Origin: Anaerolineae bacterium
Lineage (GTDB): Bacteria; Chloroflexota; Anaerolineae; J102
Assembly: GCA_027002405.1 (NCBI GenBank)
Contig: JALWZT010000353.1
Span: 1-32,553 of the forward strand
Direction: 5' to 3'
Length of the DNA: 32,553 nucleotides
The notes under the pieces are model-generated. The model was given only the letters and a program-made list of their open reading frames with translations, ran no database searches and was not told the DNA's origin. The position numbers were made by a program, and so were the translations under genes. How positions within the stretch are numbered: position 1 is the stretch's first letter; each line of letters starts with the position of its first letter. Of this stretch, positions 15,611-25,300 are shown piece by piece.

Positions 15611-16708
15611 ATGTACACCTTCGACCTTACCGACGAGCAGCGCATGCTCACCGACATGGTGCGGCGGTATTCGGAACGGACCTTGCGAAAGGTCTACCGC
15701 GAGGCTGAAGAGTCGCACGAGATGCCGCGCGAGGTGATCCAACAGGGGTGGGAACTGGGCCTGCTGGCCGCGTCGTTGCCCGAAGACTACGGCGGTTTTG
15801 GGGAATACTCGGCGCTAAACGGCGCCCTGATTGCCGAAGAATTGGGGTATGGCGACATGGCCGCGAGCCTGGAGCTGCTGGCCCCGAACCTGGTGGCAAC
15901 GCCCATTTACCTGTGCGGCACCGAGGCCCAAAAACGCACCTATCTTCCTCTGTTCACCGACGTGGACATGCCTAAGGTCGCGTCCGCCTTTCTGGAACCG
16001 GTCATCCTTTTTGATCCCTACCAGCTTCGGGCTACGGCCCGCCGCGAGGGGGATGTCTATATCCTCGATGGCGAGAAGACCATGGTCATCAACGCGGCCG
16101 AAGCCGAGCTCTTCCTTGTTTACGCCCATGACCAGGAGGCTGACAGCACCCAGGCCTTCCTGGTGGAAGCCCCGGCGGAGGGGCTCAAGGTGGGCGAACG
16201 GGAGAAGTGGATGGGCTTCAACGCGCTCAAGACCTATCGTCTGACGTTGGATGGGGTGCGCGTACCCGCCCAAAATCGCCTGGGTGGCGAAAAGGGCATC
16301 GATATCCAGCGCATCCTCAACAGCAGCCGCATTGCACTCAGCGCCCTGGGCGTGGGCCTGGCCAAGGCCGCGTACGAATACGCCCGGGATTACGCCAAGG
16401 AGCGGGTCGCGTTTGGTGAGCCCATTGCTCATCGCCAGGCCATTGCCTTTATGCTGGCGGAGATGGCCATCGACATCGACGCCACCCGGCTCATGGTGTG
16501 GGAGGCGGCCTGGAAGATCGACAAAGGCCTGAACGCCACGCACGACGCCTACCTCGCGGCCCGTTACGCCGCGGACGTGGCTCTGAAGGTCACCGACGGC
16601 GCGGTGCAGACCCTGGGCGGGCATGGCTACATCCGCGAGCATCCCGTGGAACTGTGGCTGCGCAACGCCCGGAGTCTGGCCACCTTGCTCGGCGCGGTGA
16701 TGATTTGA
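15611..16708 (+). CDS. Acyl-CoA dehydrogenase family protein lacking the usual catalytic Glu
   Basis: A 365-residue acyl-CoA dehydrogenase fold protein: N-terminal helical domain (FDLTDEQRML start), middle beta domain, and C-terminal helical domain with RIALSALGVGLAKAAYEYA and TLGGHGYIREHPVELWLRNA. In MCAD-type enzymes the catalytic base lies in YEGT near the C-terminus; here the aligned region reads ARSLATLLGAVMI, with no Glu. Some families use a Glu elsewhere, so inactivity is not proven. It lies immediately upstream of a second acyl-CoA dehydrogenase that keeps FEGT, suggesting a paired complex. The ATG at 15611 has GGAGGG upstream. Confidence 0.9.
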   Translation: MYTFDLTDEQRMLTDMVRRYSERTLRKVYREAEESHEMPREVIQQGWELGLLAASLPEDYGGFGEYSALNGALIAEELGYGDMAASLELLAPNLVATPIYLCGTEAQKRTYLPLFTDVDMPKVASAFLEPVILFDPYQLRATARREGDVYILDGEKTMVINAAEAELFLVYAHDQEADSTQAFLVEAPAEGLKVGEREKWMGFNALKTYRLTLDGVRVPAQNRLGGEKGIDIQRILNSSRIALSALGVGLAKAAYEYARDYAKERVAFGEPIAHRQAIAFMLAEMAIDIDATRLMVWEAAWKIDKGLNATHDAYLAARYAADVALKVTDGAVQTLGGHGYIREHPVELWLRNARSLATLLGAVMI

Positions 16709-16990
16709 AGACATGATAAAGATTAAAGACTAAAGATTAAGCGACTCCGCTCTCCCCCTCGGTCTTGGCGGCCCTGCAAAAAGATTGCTCCCCGCGGAGA
16801 ACGCAACCGAGGAAGATGAGAACGCAGATTTGCGCAGATGCAACGCAGATTGACGCGGATAATCTTTCACCACAAAGGACACAAAGGACACAAAGACACC
16901 AGGAAACAGCCAACCCACTGAACACTGAACACTGAACACTGATTACTGATAACTGATTACTGATTACTGATTACTCTATTTACAAAGCAG
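16709..16990. repeat. Composite repeat between the two acyl-CoA dehydrogenases
   Basis: Units in order: AAGATTA/AAGACTA heptamers (16717-16740), a non-repeat piece, the GCGCAGAT tract (16825-16858), the GATAATCTTTCACC linker, CAAAGGACA nonamers (16872-16900), GAACACT heptamers, GATTACT heptamers, and finally CTATTTACAAAGCAGGAGG. The last bases supply the Shine-Dalgarno of the next gene. Much of it is the inverse of 3405-3512. Confidence 0.8.
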
Positions 16991-16999
16991 GAGGCTCCC

Positions 17000-18286
17000 A
17001 TGCCCATCGATTTCGAAGTTCCCGAAGAGATCAAAAACCAGAGCAACCTGACTCGGATGGTGGCCGAGCAGGTCATGCGCAAGTACTCGCGCTATTACGA
17101 TGAGCACGAGCACGAGCGCCCCTGGGAATATATCAACTTCATCTGGCCTTTCATGAAATCCATGGAAGCGGCCAACCTCAAGCGCTCCTTGCGTCAGTCG
17201 CGCCATGGCCAAAACGGTCATGGGAAAGGAGGCGGCAATGGCAAGACGAAGCCGAGCGCCTTCCAGGTGGGCATGATCCATTTGATCGAGAACCTTTCCT
17301 GGGGGGACGCGGGCATCTACCTGTGCACGCCCAGCAGTGGGTTGGCCGGCGCGGCCATTCAGGCCGTGGGCACCCCCGACCAAAAAGAGCGCTTTTTGGA
17401 CCGCTTCACCCATGGTGATCCCAAATGGGGAGCCATGGCCATGACCGAGCCCCACGCGGGTTCCGATACCAGCGCCATCCGCACCCGCGCCCGGCTGGAC
17501 CCGGAAACCAATGAATGGGTGCTCAACGGTGAAAAGATCTTCGTCACCAATGGCAAGCTGGCCCTGGAAGAAAGCGACGGCATCCTGGTGGTGTGGGCCA
17601 CCCTGGATCCCAGCCTGGGCCGCGCGGGCATGCGGCCTTTTGTGGTGGAAGCAGGCACGCCCGGTGTGACCATCACCAAGCAAGAGCACAAGCTAGGCAT
17701 CCGGGCCAGCGACACCGTAGCCATCGTCTTCGAAGATGCGCGCATTCCCTACGACAACATCCTGGGCGATCCCGAACTGAAAAAGCCCGAGGCCAAGACT
17801 GAAAAGGGCTTCAAAGGCGCGATGAAGACCTTTGATGCCAGTCGGCCCTGGGTTGCGGCCAGCGCCCTGGGCATCGCGCGGGCCGCGTTGGAATTCACCC
17901 GGGACAAACTGGCGGAGGAAGGGATCACCGTGCCCGAAGCCGCGCCTTACCATCAGCTCAGCGCCATTCAGCGAGACCTGCTTCAGATGGAAGCGGACCT
18001 GAAGGCCGCGTGGCTGCTCACGGTGCGGGCCGCGGCCCTGATGGACGCGGGCCAACCCAACAGCCTGGAGGCCAGCATGGCCAAGGTCAAGGCCGGCAAG
18101 GTGGTGACCACCATCACGCAAAAATGCGTGGAGCTGCTGGGCCCCCTGGGCTACAGCCGCGAATACCTGGTGGAAAAATGGATGCGTGACGCCAAGATCA
18201 ACGACATCTTCGAAGGCACGGGCCAGATCAACACCCTCATTGTCGCCCGTCGCATCCTCGGCTACACCCGGCGGGAGTTGAAATAG
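17000..18286 (+). CDS. Acyl-CoA dehydrogenase
   Basis: A 428-residue acyl-CoA dehydrogenase catalysing FAD-dependent alpha,beta-dehydrogenation of acyl-CoA. Visible are the FAD/substrate motif AMTEPHAGSDTSAIR, NGEKIFVTNG, the C-terminal region SREYLVEKWMRDAKINDIF, and FEGTGQINTLI with the catalytic Glu. The N-terminal domain carries an unusual Gly/His/Lys-rich stretch (HGQNGHGKGGGNGK, about residues 74-87) that looks like a surface loop. AGGAGG nine bases upstream, inside the edge of a composite repeat, fixes the ATG. It pairs with the upstream dehydrogenase in the beta-oxidation cluster. Confidence 0.94.
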   Translation: MPIDFEVPEEIKNQSNLTRMVAEQVMRKYSRYYDEHEHERPWEYINFIWPFMKSMEAANLKRSLRQSRHGQNGHGKGGGNGKTKPSAFQVGMIHLIENLSWGDAGIYLCTPSSGLAGAAIQAVGTPDQKERFLDRFTHGDPKWGAMAMTEPHAGSDTSAIRTRARLDPETNEWVLNGEKIFVTNGKLALEESDGILVVWATLDPSLGRAGMRPFVVEAGTPGVTITKQEHKLGIRASDTVAIVFEDARIPYDNILGDPELKKPEAKTEKGFKGAMKTFDASRPWVAASALGIARAALEFTRDKLAEEGITVPEAAPYHQLSAIQRDLLQMEADLKAAWLLTVRAAALMDAGQPNSLEASMAKVKAGKVVTTITQKCVELLGPLGYSREYLVEKWMRDAKINDIFEGTGQINTLIVARRILGYTRRELK

Positions 18287-18484
18287 CACGCGCCACGAGC
18301 GACCGCTCGCCGATGCGAATGAACATGTCTCGCGGCCAGGGCAGCGCGGGAAACCAGTCACGTAATGCGTAATGCGTGATACGTAACGACCTCACGTTTC
18401 ACGTTTTCACGCATCACGCCCCATTCACGAACCACAATACCTCATCCATTATCACCTACTTCACCCAAAAAGGAGTTTCTATCC
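18287..18484. repeat. CGTAATG/ACGTTTC hairpin repeat before the SCP2 gene
   Basis: From 18358 to 18420 CGTAATG/CGTGATA heptamers face ACGTTTC/ACGCATC heptamers. This is the same hairpin as in CRISPR spacer 3 and the inverse of the one at 167-222. The remainder (18287-18357, 18421-18484) is unremarkable and ends in the AAGGAG site of the SCP2 gene. Confidence 0.75.
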
Positions 18485-18817
18485 ATGTCCGATATCGACG
18501 CCAAAATTCGCAAACTCATGGCCAACATGCCCGCAGCATTCAAGCCCGAAAAGGCCCAGGGAGTGAACGCTACCATTGTCTACAACCTCACCGGTGAAGG
18601 CGGCAGCGTCTGGACCAGCCGCATCGCAGATGGCAAGTGCACCGTGGAAGAAGGCGAGACTGTGGAGAACCCCACGTTGAAGATCACCATGGACGCCCAA
18701 GATTACATCGACATGATGGCCGGGCGGCTGGATGGCATGCAGGCTTTCATGATGGGTAAGATCAAGGTCGAAGGCGACATCATGCTGGCCAGCCGTTTGA
18801 TGACTTTCTTTAGTTAA
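18485..18817 (+). CDS. SCP2 sterol-binding domain protein
   Basis: A 110-residue single-domain SCP2-like protein. The pattern is typical: N-terminal helix MANMPAAFKPEKAQG, strands VNATIVYNL and GSVWTSRIADGKCTVEEG, NPTLKITMDAQDYIDMMAG, and the closing GKIKVEGDIMLASRLMTFF helix. SCP2 domains bind fatty acyl-CoAs or other lipids. Lying right after the acyl-CoA dehydrogenases, it probably serves as a lipid carrier for the beta-oxidation enzymes. AAGGAG lies upstream. The usual domain length (about 100 residues) is complete. Confidence 0.9.
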   Translation: MSDIDAKIRKLMANMPAAFKPEKAQGVNATIVYNLTGEGGSVWTSRIADGKCTVEEGETVENPTLKITMDAQDYIDMMAGRLDGMQAFMMGKIKVEGDIMLASRLMTFFS

Positions 18818-18834
18818 GCTGGCATGGTTGGCTT

Positions 18835-18973
18835 CACTGCAAAAAGGTTTTTCAACACGGAGACACGGAGGACACAGAGAAAAAATATGGGGGTTCACGG
18901 AGAAAATCCTCTCCAACCCTTATCTTTTTTCTTCTCCGTGCTCTCTGTGTCTCCGTGGTTAAGGTTTTTTCAG
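18835..18973. repeat. 140-bp CACGGAGACAC inverted-repeat element, copy B
   Basis: This is nearly identical to 11309-11448 in the same orientation, with small length changes in the A and T tracts at the centre. It starts 18 bp after the SCP2 stop and ends about 48 bp before the ROK gene. Confidence 0.8.
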
Positions 18974-19020
18974 GACATCCATGGTTTAATATCCAGTACA
19001 CACGGAGAACAGGCATCCCC

Positions 19021-20010
19021 ATGCAATCCTACTATCTTGGTGTAGACCTGGGCGGCACGAAGATCTTGGCCGCGGTGGCCACGCCCGAAGGCCAGATCCT
19101 CGCCCGGGCCAAGCGCAAAACCTTTCCCCGCACGAGGGCTGCAACCTTCCCACCCCAGGCCCTGGCCCAGCGCATCGCCCAAACCGTGGAGGACGCGCTG
19201 GACAAGGCCGCGGTGCCGCGGACGCAGGTGCGCGCGGTGGGCGTGGGCGCGCCCGGCCCCACCGATATCCGCACCGGCCATGTGCTTTATGCCGTCAATC
19301 TCCCCGGCTGGGACGCTGGTTTTGATCTAGGCCCCACTTTGCAGGAGCTTTTGCACCTGCCCGTCTTTGTGGATAATGACGTGAACGTGGGGTTGTTGGG
19401 CGAGGCCACCTTTGGCGCGGCCCGGCCCTACCGGGACGTGGTGGGGCTTTTTGTGGGCACCGGCCTGGGCGGCGCCATCATCTTGGATGGCAAACTCCGT
19501 CGCGGGTTCCGCTGGAGCGCGGGCGAGGTAGGGCATACTTTCCTCTACCGGCCCGGGAAGAAGCCCAAAGATGTGGAACGGGTTGCCAGCCGGGGGGCCA
19601 TGAGCAAAAAGCTGGCCAAGGCTGTGCGCCAGGGCAAAAGCCCCATCCTGGCCGAGATTCTGGCCCAACGCCCGGATGATCGCATCACCAGCGGGGTAAT
19701 CCGCCGGGCCCTGGCTGCAGGGGACCCCATCACCCAAAAGGTGGTGGCACGAGCCCAAAAGACCCTGGCGGTGTGGATTGCCTCCATTGCCAATTTCCTG
19801 GACCCCGAGGCGTTCATCCTGGGGGGCGGGCTGGTGGAAAGCCTGGGGGAATCGTTCTTGCAGCCGATTCGGGAACAGGCACTTGCGTTGCTTTTTATCG
19901 AGTATCGCAAGGATGATCTCGCGATCCTGCCCGCGGGCTTGGGGGATGATGCGGGCGTATTGGGCGGGGTGGCCCTGGCCTTGGAACGTTCCTCCCAGGA
20001 GCCTGCCTGA
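19021..20010 (+). CDS. ROK family sugar kinase/regulator-like protein without zinc motif
   Basis: A 329-residue ROK-fold protein. It shows the phosphate-1 loop GVDLGGTKI, the GAPGPTD region, the VDNDVN strand with the catalytic Asp, GTGLGGAII and GEVGHTFLY (the ExGH sugar-binding motif). ROK glucokinases normally follow with a CxCGxxGC zinc site, but here the segment is YRPGKKPKDVERVASRGAM with no cysteine. Sugar phosphorylation is likely; substrate unknown. There is no helix-turn-helix, so it is a kinase rather than a NagC-type regulator. The ATG at 19021 lies just before the glycine-rich strand; upstream in-frame codons read through repeat sequence. The stop overlaps the HD gene. Confidence 0.9.
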   Translation: MQSYYLGVDLGGTKILAAVATPEGQILARAKRKTFPRTRAATFPPQALAQRIAQTVEDALDKAAVPRTQVRAVGVGAPGPTDIRTGHVLYAVNLPGWDAGFDLGPTLQELLHLPVFVDNDVNVGLLGEATFGAARPYRDVVGLFVGTGLGGAIILDGKLRRGFRWSAGEVGHTFLYRPGKKPKDVERVASRGAMSKKLAKAVRQGKSPILAEILAQRPDDRITSGVIRRALAAGDPITQKVVARAQKTLAVWIASIANFLDPEAFILGGGLVESLGESFLQPIREQALALLFIEYRKDDLAILPAGLGDDAGVLGGVALALERSSQEPA

Positions 20011-20663
20011 TGCCTCCCCCCTATCTCACCCTGGATGACGTGCGCCCTCTGTATGCGGGTTCCGATGGGGCCCATGGGTTGGATCATGTGTTGCGGGTGA
20101 CCCGGCTGGCGGTGCGCATTGCCCGGGCCGAGGCCGCGGATGTGGAGGTGGTGCGCGTGGCCGCGTGGCTGCATGATGTGGCCGAGGAGCGCGATGACCA
20201 TCACCTGGCTGCCGCGCGCGTGGCCCGCGACCTGCTGGCTCGGGCCCGGGCCCCTTCGGCCTTCATCGAGGCCGTGGCTCACAGCATCGAAGCCCATCGC
20301 TTCAGCCACCCGCCCGAACCCCGCACCCTGGAAGCCCAATGCCTGAGCGATGCCGACAAACTGGACGCTATCGGCGCGGTGGGGGTGGCCCGGGCGTTCC
20401 TTTTCGCGGGGGTCCATGGCAATCGCATGTGGACCCATCCTCTGGACACCCTGGCCGATCTCATCGGCCCGGATCCCCGGGCCTATCGTCGGGCCCACGC
20501 CGGCCAGCAGGACTACACCCCTTCTCACGAGCTATTGTGCAAATTGGCGGGCCTGGCCCAGACCATGTACACGGCCACGGCCCGGTCACTGGCCCAGGAA
20601 CGCCACGCGTTTATGATGGCCTTTTTCCGTCGTTTGGATGAAGAAGCCCTGGGAGAGCGATGA
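20010..20663 (+). CDS. HD-domain metal-dependent phosphohydrolase
   Basis: A 217-residue HD superfamily protein. The HD signature is complete: His24 in HGLDH, LHDV with the His-Asp pair, a later His in AVAHSIEAHRFS, and the distal Asp in SDADKLDAIG. Members of this small stand-alone type hydrolyse nucleotides or other phosphate esters; the substrate is not predictable. The ATG overlaps the ROK stop (TGATG), so the two are translationally coupled, which may link it to sugar-phosphate or nucleotide housekeeping. Confidence 0.88.
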   Translation: MPPPYLTLDDVRPLYAGSDGAHGLDHVLRVTRLAVRIARAEAADVEVVRVAAWLHDVAEERDDHHLAAARVARDLLARARAPSAFIEAVAHSIEAHRFSHPPEPRTLEAQCLSDADKLDAIGAVGVARAFLFAGVHGNRMWTHPLDTLADLIGPDPRAYRRAHAGQQDYTPSHELLCKLAGLAQTMYTATARSLAQERHAFMMAFFRRLDEEALGER

Positions 20664-20702
20664 ATGTCTCCCGCTGAAGTCGAGCCTTGAGGCCTCCGGT
20701 TA

Positions 20703-21061
20703 CTGATAACTGATTACTGATTACTTCTGCTCGCGCCCAACCTCGGCCTGACAATCCTCAATCCTAATCCTGATCCTATTTACGGAACAGTCACCATGAG
20801 CAATAGCTCACCGCATAACGATGAAAATGGGAACGCAAGTGGCAGGTGAGCATGATGACCTCGGAGGGTCTGCGCAGACCTTCGAGGGCTGGGGCTACCA
20901 CGCCCGCCCGGCGATGAAGTCGCCGGGCTACAGAACGGCGCCGGATGAATCCGGCTAGCCCCGCAACTGATTACTGATTACTGATAACTGATTACTCGTG
21001 CTCGCGCCTAACCTCGGCCTAACAATCCTCAATCCTAATCCTGATCCTATTTACGGAACAG
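20703..21061. repeat. Composite repeat flanking the MFS gene (left inverted arm)
   Basis: Two direct copies of a 79-bp unit (20712-20790 and 20983-21061) run from GATTACT heptamers through TCGCGCC and AATCCT hexamers to CCTATTTACGGAACAG. Between them lie a fragment with ATGAGCAATAGCTCACCGC, a CTCGGAGG/CCTTCGAG inverted tract and the GCCCGGCGA hairpin (20906-20928). The whole composite reappears in inverse orientation at 26421-26800. Its inner edge is 3 bp from the MFS start codon. Confidence 0.85.
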
Positions 21062-21064
21062 CCC

Positions 21065-22303
21065 ATGAAACGGATCCCCCGCAACATCTGGGCCCTTTCC
21101 CTGACCAGTTTCTTCCGGGATGTGGCCAGCGAGATGCTGGTTCATCTTTTGCCTTTGTTCCTGGCCAATGTCCTGGGGGTTCGCACCGCGTTCATTGGGT
21201 TTATCGAAGGGGTGGCCGAAACCACGGCCAGCCTGATGAAGATCTATTCGGGCTGGCTTTCGGACCGCTGGGGGCGGCGTAAGGAGCTCACGGTGGCGGG
21301 CTATGGGGTGGCGGCTCTGGCCCTGCCTTTGTTGTGGGTGGCCCAAAGCTGGCCCGTGGTCCTGGTCTATCGTTTTTTGGACCGCCTGGGCAAAGGGGTG
21401 CGTACGGCCCCGCGCGACGCGCTCATCGCGGATTCCATCTCGCCCGAACATCGGGGGATCGCGTTCGGGCTGCATCGCGCGGCCGATACCGGAGGGGCGT
21501 TCGTGGGGTTGTTGATCGCGATGGGGCTGGTGTGGCGGATGCAGTCGGGCCAGTGGCAGCTCACCGCGTCCACCTTTCGCACCCTGGTTGCATGGGCATG
21601 CATCCCCGCGGTGCTGGCCGTGTTGATGGTGGCGTTGGGGGTTAAAGAGACGGTGCGTCCTCGGCCCAAAGCCACCGCGGCCCCTCGTCTTTTGGACCTG
21701 CACGATCTGGGGCGGCCTTTTCAGCGCTTTTTAGGGGTGATGGTGCTCTTCACCTTGGGGAACAGCAGCGACGCGTTTTTGGTGCTGCGAGCCCAAAGCG
21801 CGGGCGCCACCGTGGTGATGGTGCTGGCCATGATTGCCGGGTTCAACCTGGTTTACACCCTGTTGGCCACCCCGGCCGGTGCGCTTTCCGACCGCATGAA
21901 TCGGCGGTGGGTGGTGATTTTGGGATGGGGCCTCTATGCGCTGGTTTATCTGGGCTTTGCCTGGGCGGACCGGGTGTGGCATTTTTGGCTGTTGTATGGG
22001 CTCTATGGGGTGTATTACGCTCTGACCGAAGGGGTGGCCAAGGCATTGGTGGCCGATTTTGTGCCCGCGGCCCGGCGCGGCGCGGCTTATGGGGTCTACA
22101 ATGCGGCGATAGGGCTTTCGGCCCTGCCTGCCAGTGTCATTGCCGGGCTGCTTTGGCAGGGCATGGGGGGATGGCCGGGCCTGGGACCGGCCGCACCGTT
22201 CCTTTTCGGCAGCGCCCTGGCCCTGATAGCCGCGGTGCTGTTGGCCACATGGGTGAGGGATGTAAGCCGCGATGGCACAAAGGAAGTAGTCCGTGAGCTG
22301 TGA
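21065..22303 (+). CDS. Major facilitator superfamily transporter
   Basis: A 412-residue MFS permease with twelve hydrophobic segments. The loop 2-3 motif is GWLSDRWGRRKEL, and RLGKGVRTAPRDALIADS follows segment 4, as in a group of bacterial MFS proteins often annotated as drug or quinolone exporters. The second half repeats the signature as GALSDRMNRRWVV. The substrate cannot be inferred. The ATG at 21065 has no clear Shine-Dalgarno because the composite repeat ends 3 bp before it, which is unlike most genes here. With the secreted protein that follows, it lies between inverted repeat arms. Confidence 0.88.
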   Translation: MKRIPRNIWALSLTSFFRDVASEMLVHLLPLFLANVLGVRTAFIGFIEGVAETTASLMKIYSGWLSDRWGRRKELTVAGYGVAALALPLLWVAQSWPVVLVYRFLDRLGKGVRTAPRDALIADSISPEHRGIAFGLHRAADTGGAFVGLLIAMGLVWRMQSGQWQLTASTFRTLVAWACIPAVLAVLMVALGVKETVRPRPKATAAPRLLDLHDLGRPFQRFLGVMVLFTLGNSSDAFLVLRAQSAGATVVMVLAMIAGFNLVYTLLATPAGALSDRMNRRWVVILGWGLYALVYLGFAWADRVWHFWLLYGLYGVYYALTEGVAKALVADFVPAARRGAAYGVYNAAIGLSALPASVIAGLLWQGMGGWPGLGPAAPFLFGSALALIAAVLLATWVRDVSRDGTKEVVREL

Positions 22304-22379
22304 GCGGTCATCCGTATTCAGCAGCTAGACATAAAAACTGTACGCGTCAATCAGCGTTCTATTGTGGTAAAATGAGCAT
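22304..22379 (+). promoter_or_regulatory. Promoter region of the 1351-residue secreted protein, possibly leaderless
   Basis: TGTGGTAAAAT ends at 22373, and only six bases separate this -10-like TAAAAT (22368-22373) from the ATG at 22380. No Shine-Dalgarno is present. The arrangement implies a leaderless transcript beginning near the start codon. The -35 region is weak. Confidence 0.35.
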
Positions 22380-25300
22380 ATGATGAAACAAATCCCATCC
22401 CTCATCCTTTTCCTCGCACTGCTGGGAGCCATCTTCCTGGGGGAGACGTTACAGGCTACGAACCCCATCTTCGCCCAGGCGGGCTCCGAGTTCGCTCATC
22501 TCAAGGCCGCGTTCTGGCGGTCGGGCCAACTGCCGGACGTGGCGCCCGATGGCACGAGCCTCGGGCAACGCGGCCAGCCCCTCTTACCCGAGGCCAGCCT
22601 CTATACCAATCCCAACGATCCCGACTACTGGACGGTCATTGCTTTCCAGGGATATCAGAGCGGGTATTGGTACATTTATGCCATGCGCGGCAGTGTCGAC
22701 GTCGGGCCCTGGAGGGTCACCGATGTCGCGTCCTCGCAACCCTCGTTGATGTCTCAGGCGGAGCGGGTGGCCTATACCTCGAAATATGAAGGGGCGTATC
22801 ACATTTACACCAACGACCTGGGAGGGTACGACCAACGGCGTCTCACCGCGGATCGTTTCCCCGACGCCTATCCGGACTGGTCGCCCGATGACACCCTCCT
22901 TGCCTTCTCTCGCGGGGAGGATTTCGAACAATGGGAGATCTATCGCATGACGGCCGACGGGCAGCATCAGACCCGGCTCACCCACAGCAGCGAAGATGAT
23001 GTCACCCCGGACTGGTCCCCCGACGGCAGCCGCATCGTCTGGGCGCGGCGCTCGGGAGATAGCGCCGCCATCTGGGTGATGAACGGGGATGGCAGCGGCC
23101 AGCATCCCATCAGCGACTCCCTGAAATACCTGCAGAACGTCCGCTGGTCGCCCGATGGCCGCCGAATCGCGTTCGATTACGACGCGGACGACGACGGTCT
23201 CAACGAGCTTGCCACCATCAACCCCGATGGTTCCGGCCTGCGGGTGATCTACGATGCCAACGTGCCTATGGTGGATGTGTGGATGGGCGCGTGGTCCTGG
23301 AAAGGGGATGAGGTCCTCTTCACCGCGGTGAAGTATGTGGTTCAGGATGGCAGGTTGTATATCAGCGACAGCAATCTGGCCCGGCTGAATCTGTCCAACG
23401 GCCAGGTTCGCATGTACGACCTCCCGGGCATCGAAATTCGCCCCGACTGGCAGCCGCTGGACCGGCTGGCCCCGGAAACGGAGATGGACCCGCTGCCCGA
23501 TTGGGGGCCGGGGCCCTTCACCGTTTCGTGGCATGGCCAGGACCGGGGCCCCTCCGGCATTCGCGGCTTCGACGTGCAGGTGAAGGAGGCGGGCGACGCG
23601 ACCTGGACGGATTGGGTGACGGATGAGTATCTCCTGCAAAAGTCGTATCCCGGCGTGGGCGGTCACACCTATCTGTTTCGGGTGCGGGCCCGGGACCGGG
23701 CCGGGAATGTCGAACCCTGGCCCGCGGGGTACGACACCGGAACGACGGTGGAAAACCTGCCGCCCGTCACCTTCTTCAAACCTTTGCGCCCCTACGAGCG
23801 TTACGTGCCGTGGGTGACATGGTGCGGCTACGACCCCGGCGACTCGGGTATCGGCATCGTCCAGACCCAGGTGCGGGAAGGCAAGGATGGCCAGTGGCAG
23901 GACTGGTATACCGTCCACCAGCCTTCCCACCAGTGCGGCGGGAGCGGTTGGCGAGGCGAGACGGGAAAAACCTATTATTTCCGCACGCGGGGTGTGGACA
24001 ACGCGCAGAACCAGGAGGCCTGGCCCGAAGGGGATGGCGATACATGGACCACACTCTACGGCTGGATGATCGATGGCCACGTGTTCGACAGCCGCGGCCG
24101 CGCGGTCACCGGCATGACTGCTGTCACCACGCCCGAGGGCTTCGAAAACAGGCCCAGCGACAGGACCGGAGCTTACGCGGTCTACGGGCACAAGGATGTC
24201 TACGATTTCACCGTTCAGTGGCAGCGACCCGGCTTCGGTGATCTCCCGGTCATGGTCTATGCTGCCGACAAGGATGTGCATCAGGATATTTTGCTACCCC
24301 CGGCCGATGACGTGATCGTGAATGGTGGTTTCGAGAGCGGCGATTTCTCGCCCGGCTGGACGCCCTCCATCACCGGGACCCTCGTCACCTCCGATGTGGT
24401 CCACACGGGCTATTATGCCGTGGCCATGACATGCCCCCAGCCCCATGTCTTTGCTCCCGTCGATACGATCCCCGATTTTCCTGCTGGTAACCGGGTTTTC
24501 GAGCAGCAGTTGGACGTATCCATCGATGGCGCAGGACGGGTGCATGTGTTGTTCAACGGGTGGGATGGCGCGGTCTACGCGCTAAGATACACCCGTCGCG
24601 AACCCGACGGGAGCTGGCTGCCTACTTATACCATCACCAGCACCACGTCGTACTATGACGCGCCGACGGAAGGCCAGTTGGCCGTGGATGATCAGGGCAA
24701 CGCGGCGGTGATCTGGCATAGCTTTCATGCGAGCATGCCCATCATGTACGCCCAGCGGCCCGTGGATGGCTCGTGGACCCAGCCCGAGGCGATCACGCCC
24801 CGGGTCCGCACGCCCAGCGCCCGCATCGCCATGGACGCCCGGGGCGTTGTGCATGTGGCCTGGCGCGGGCAAGGCCACAATTCGGCCTACACCTGGCAGC
24901 ATCTCACCAAGCCCTTCCACGGCGGATGGAGCGGATCCGAGTGGATCACCTCCTCCGCGGCGGATTACCATTTCTGGCTACAGGTGGATGGGCGAGGGGA
25001 CGCCCATTTCGTGTGGGAGGACAACGGGGGTGTGATGTGGCATCGGCTGCGCGCGGCGGATGGGACATGGAGCTCGCCCCAGCGCATTTATGATTGGGGA
25101 ACGAACTACCATCCCCATGATCAATACGACATGGCGACGGATGACCTGGGCGGCATCCATTTCCTCTTCATCCATTCTGGCACGAGTTCCGAGCGCAAAA
25201 TGATGTATGTGCTGCGTCAGGCCGATGGCGTGGTGACGACGCCTTTCCGGGTGGATTTCGACACTTCCTACTATTGGAGCGGCTATTCGAATCGATACGC

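Noticed and set aside
11798-18817. Beta-oxidation cluster as a novel system
   Set aside because: The gene order matches known fadN-fadA-fadE type clusters; only the acyl-CoA dehydrogenase pairing is unusual.
18479-18916. Minus-strand frame with SLCPPCLRVEKPFCS; a related one at 11115-11390
   Set aside because: The shared N-terminal part is the translation of the CACGGAGACAC repeat element; the rest is antisense to SCP2 or unrecognisable.
20792-20850. Short frame starting ATGAGCAATAGC (about 17 codons) inside the composite repeat
   Set aside because: It recurs in the inverse composite with a different frame continuation, so it looks like repeat content or a gene-start fossil rather than a functional gene.
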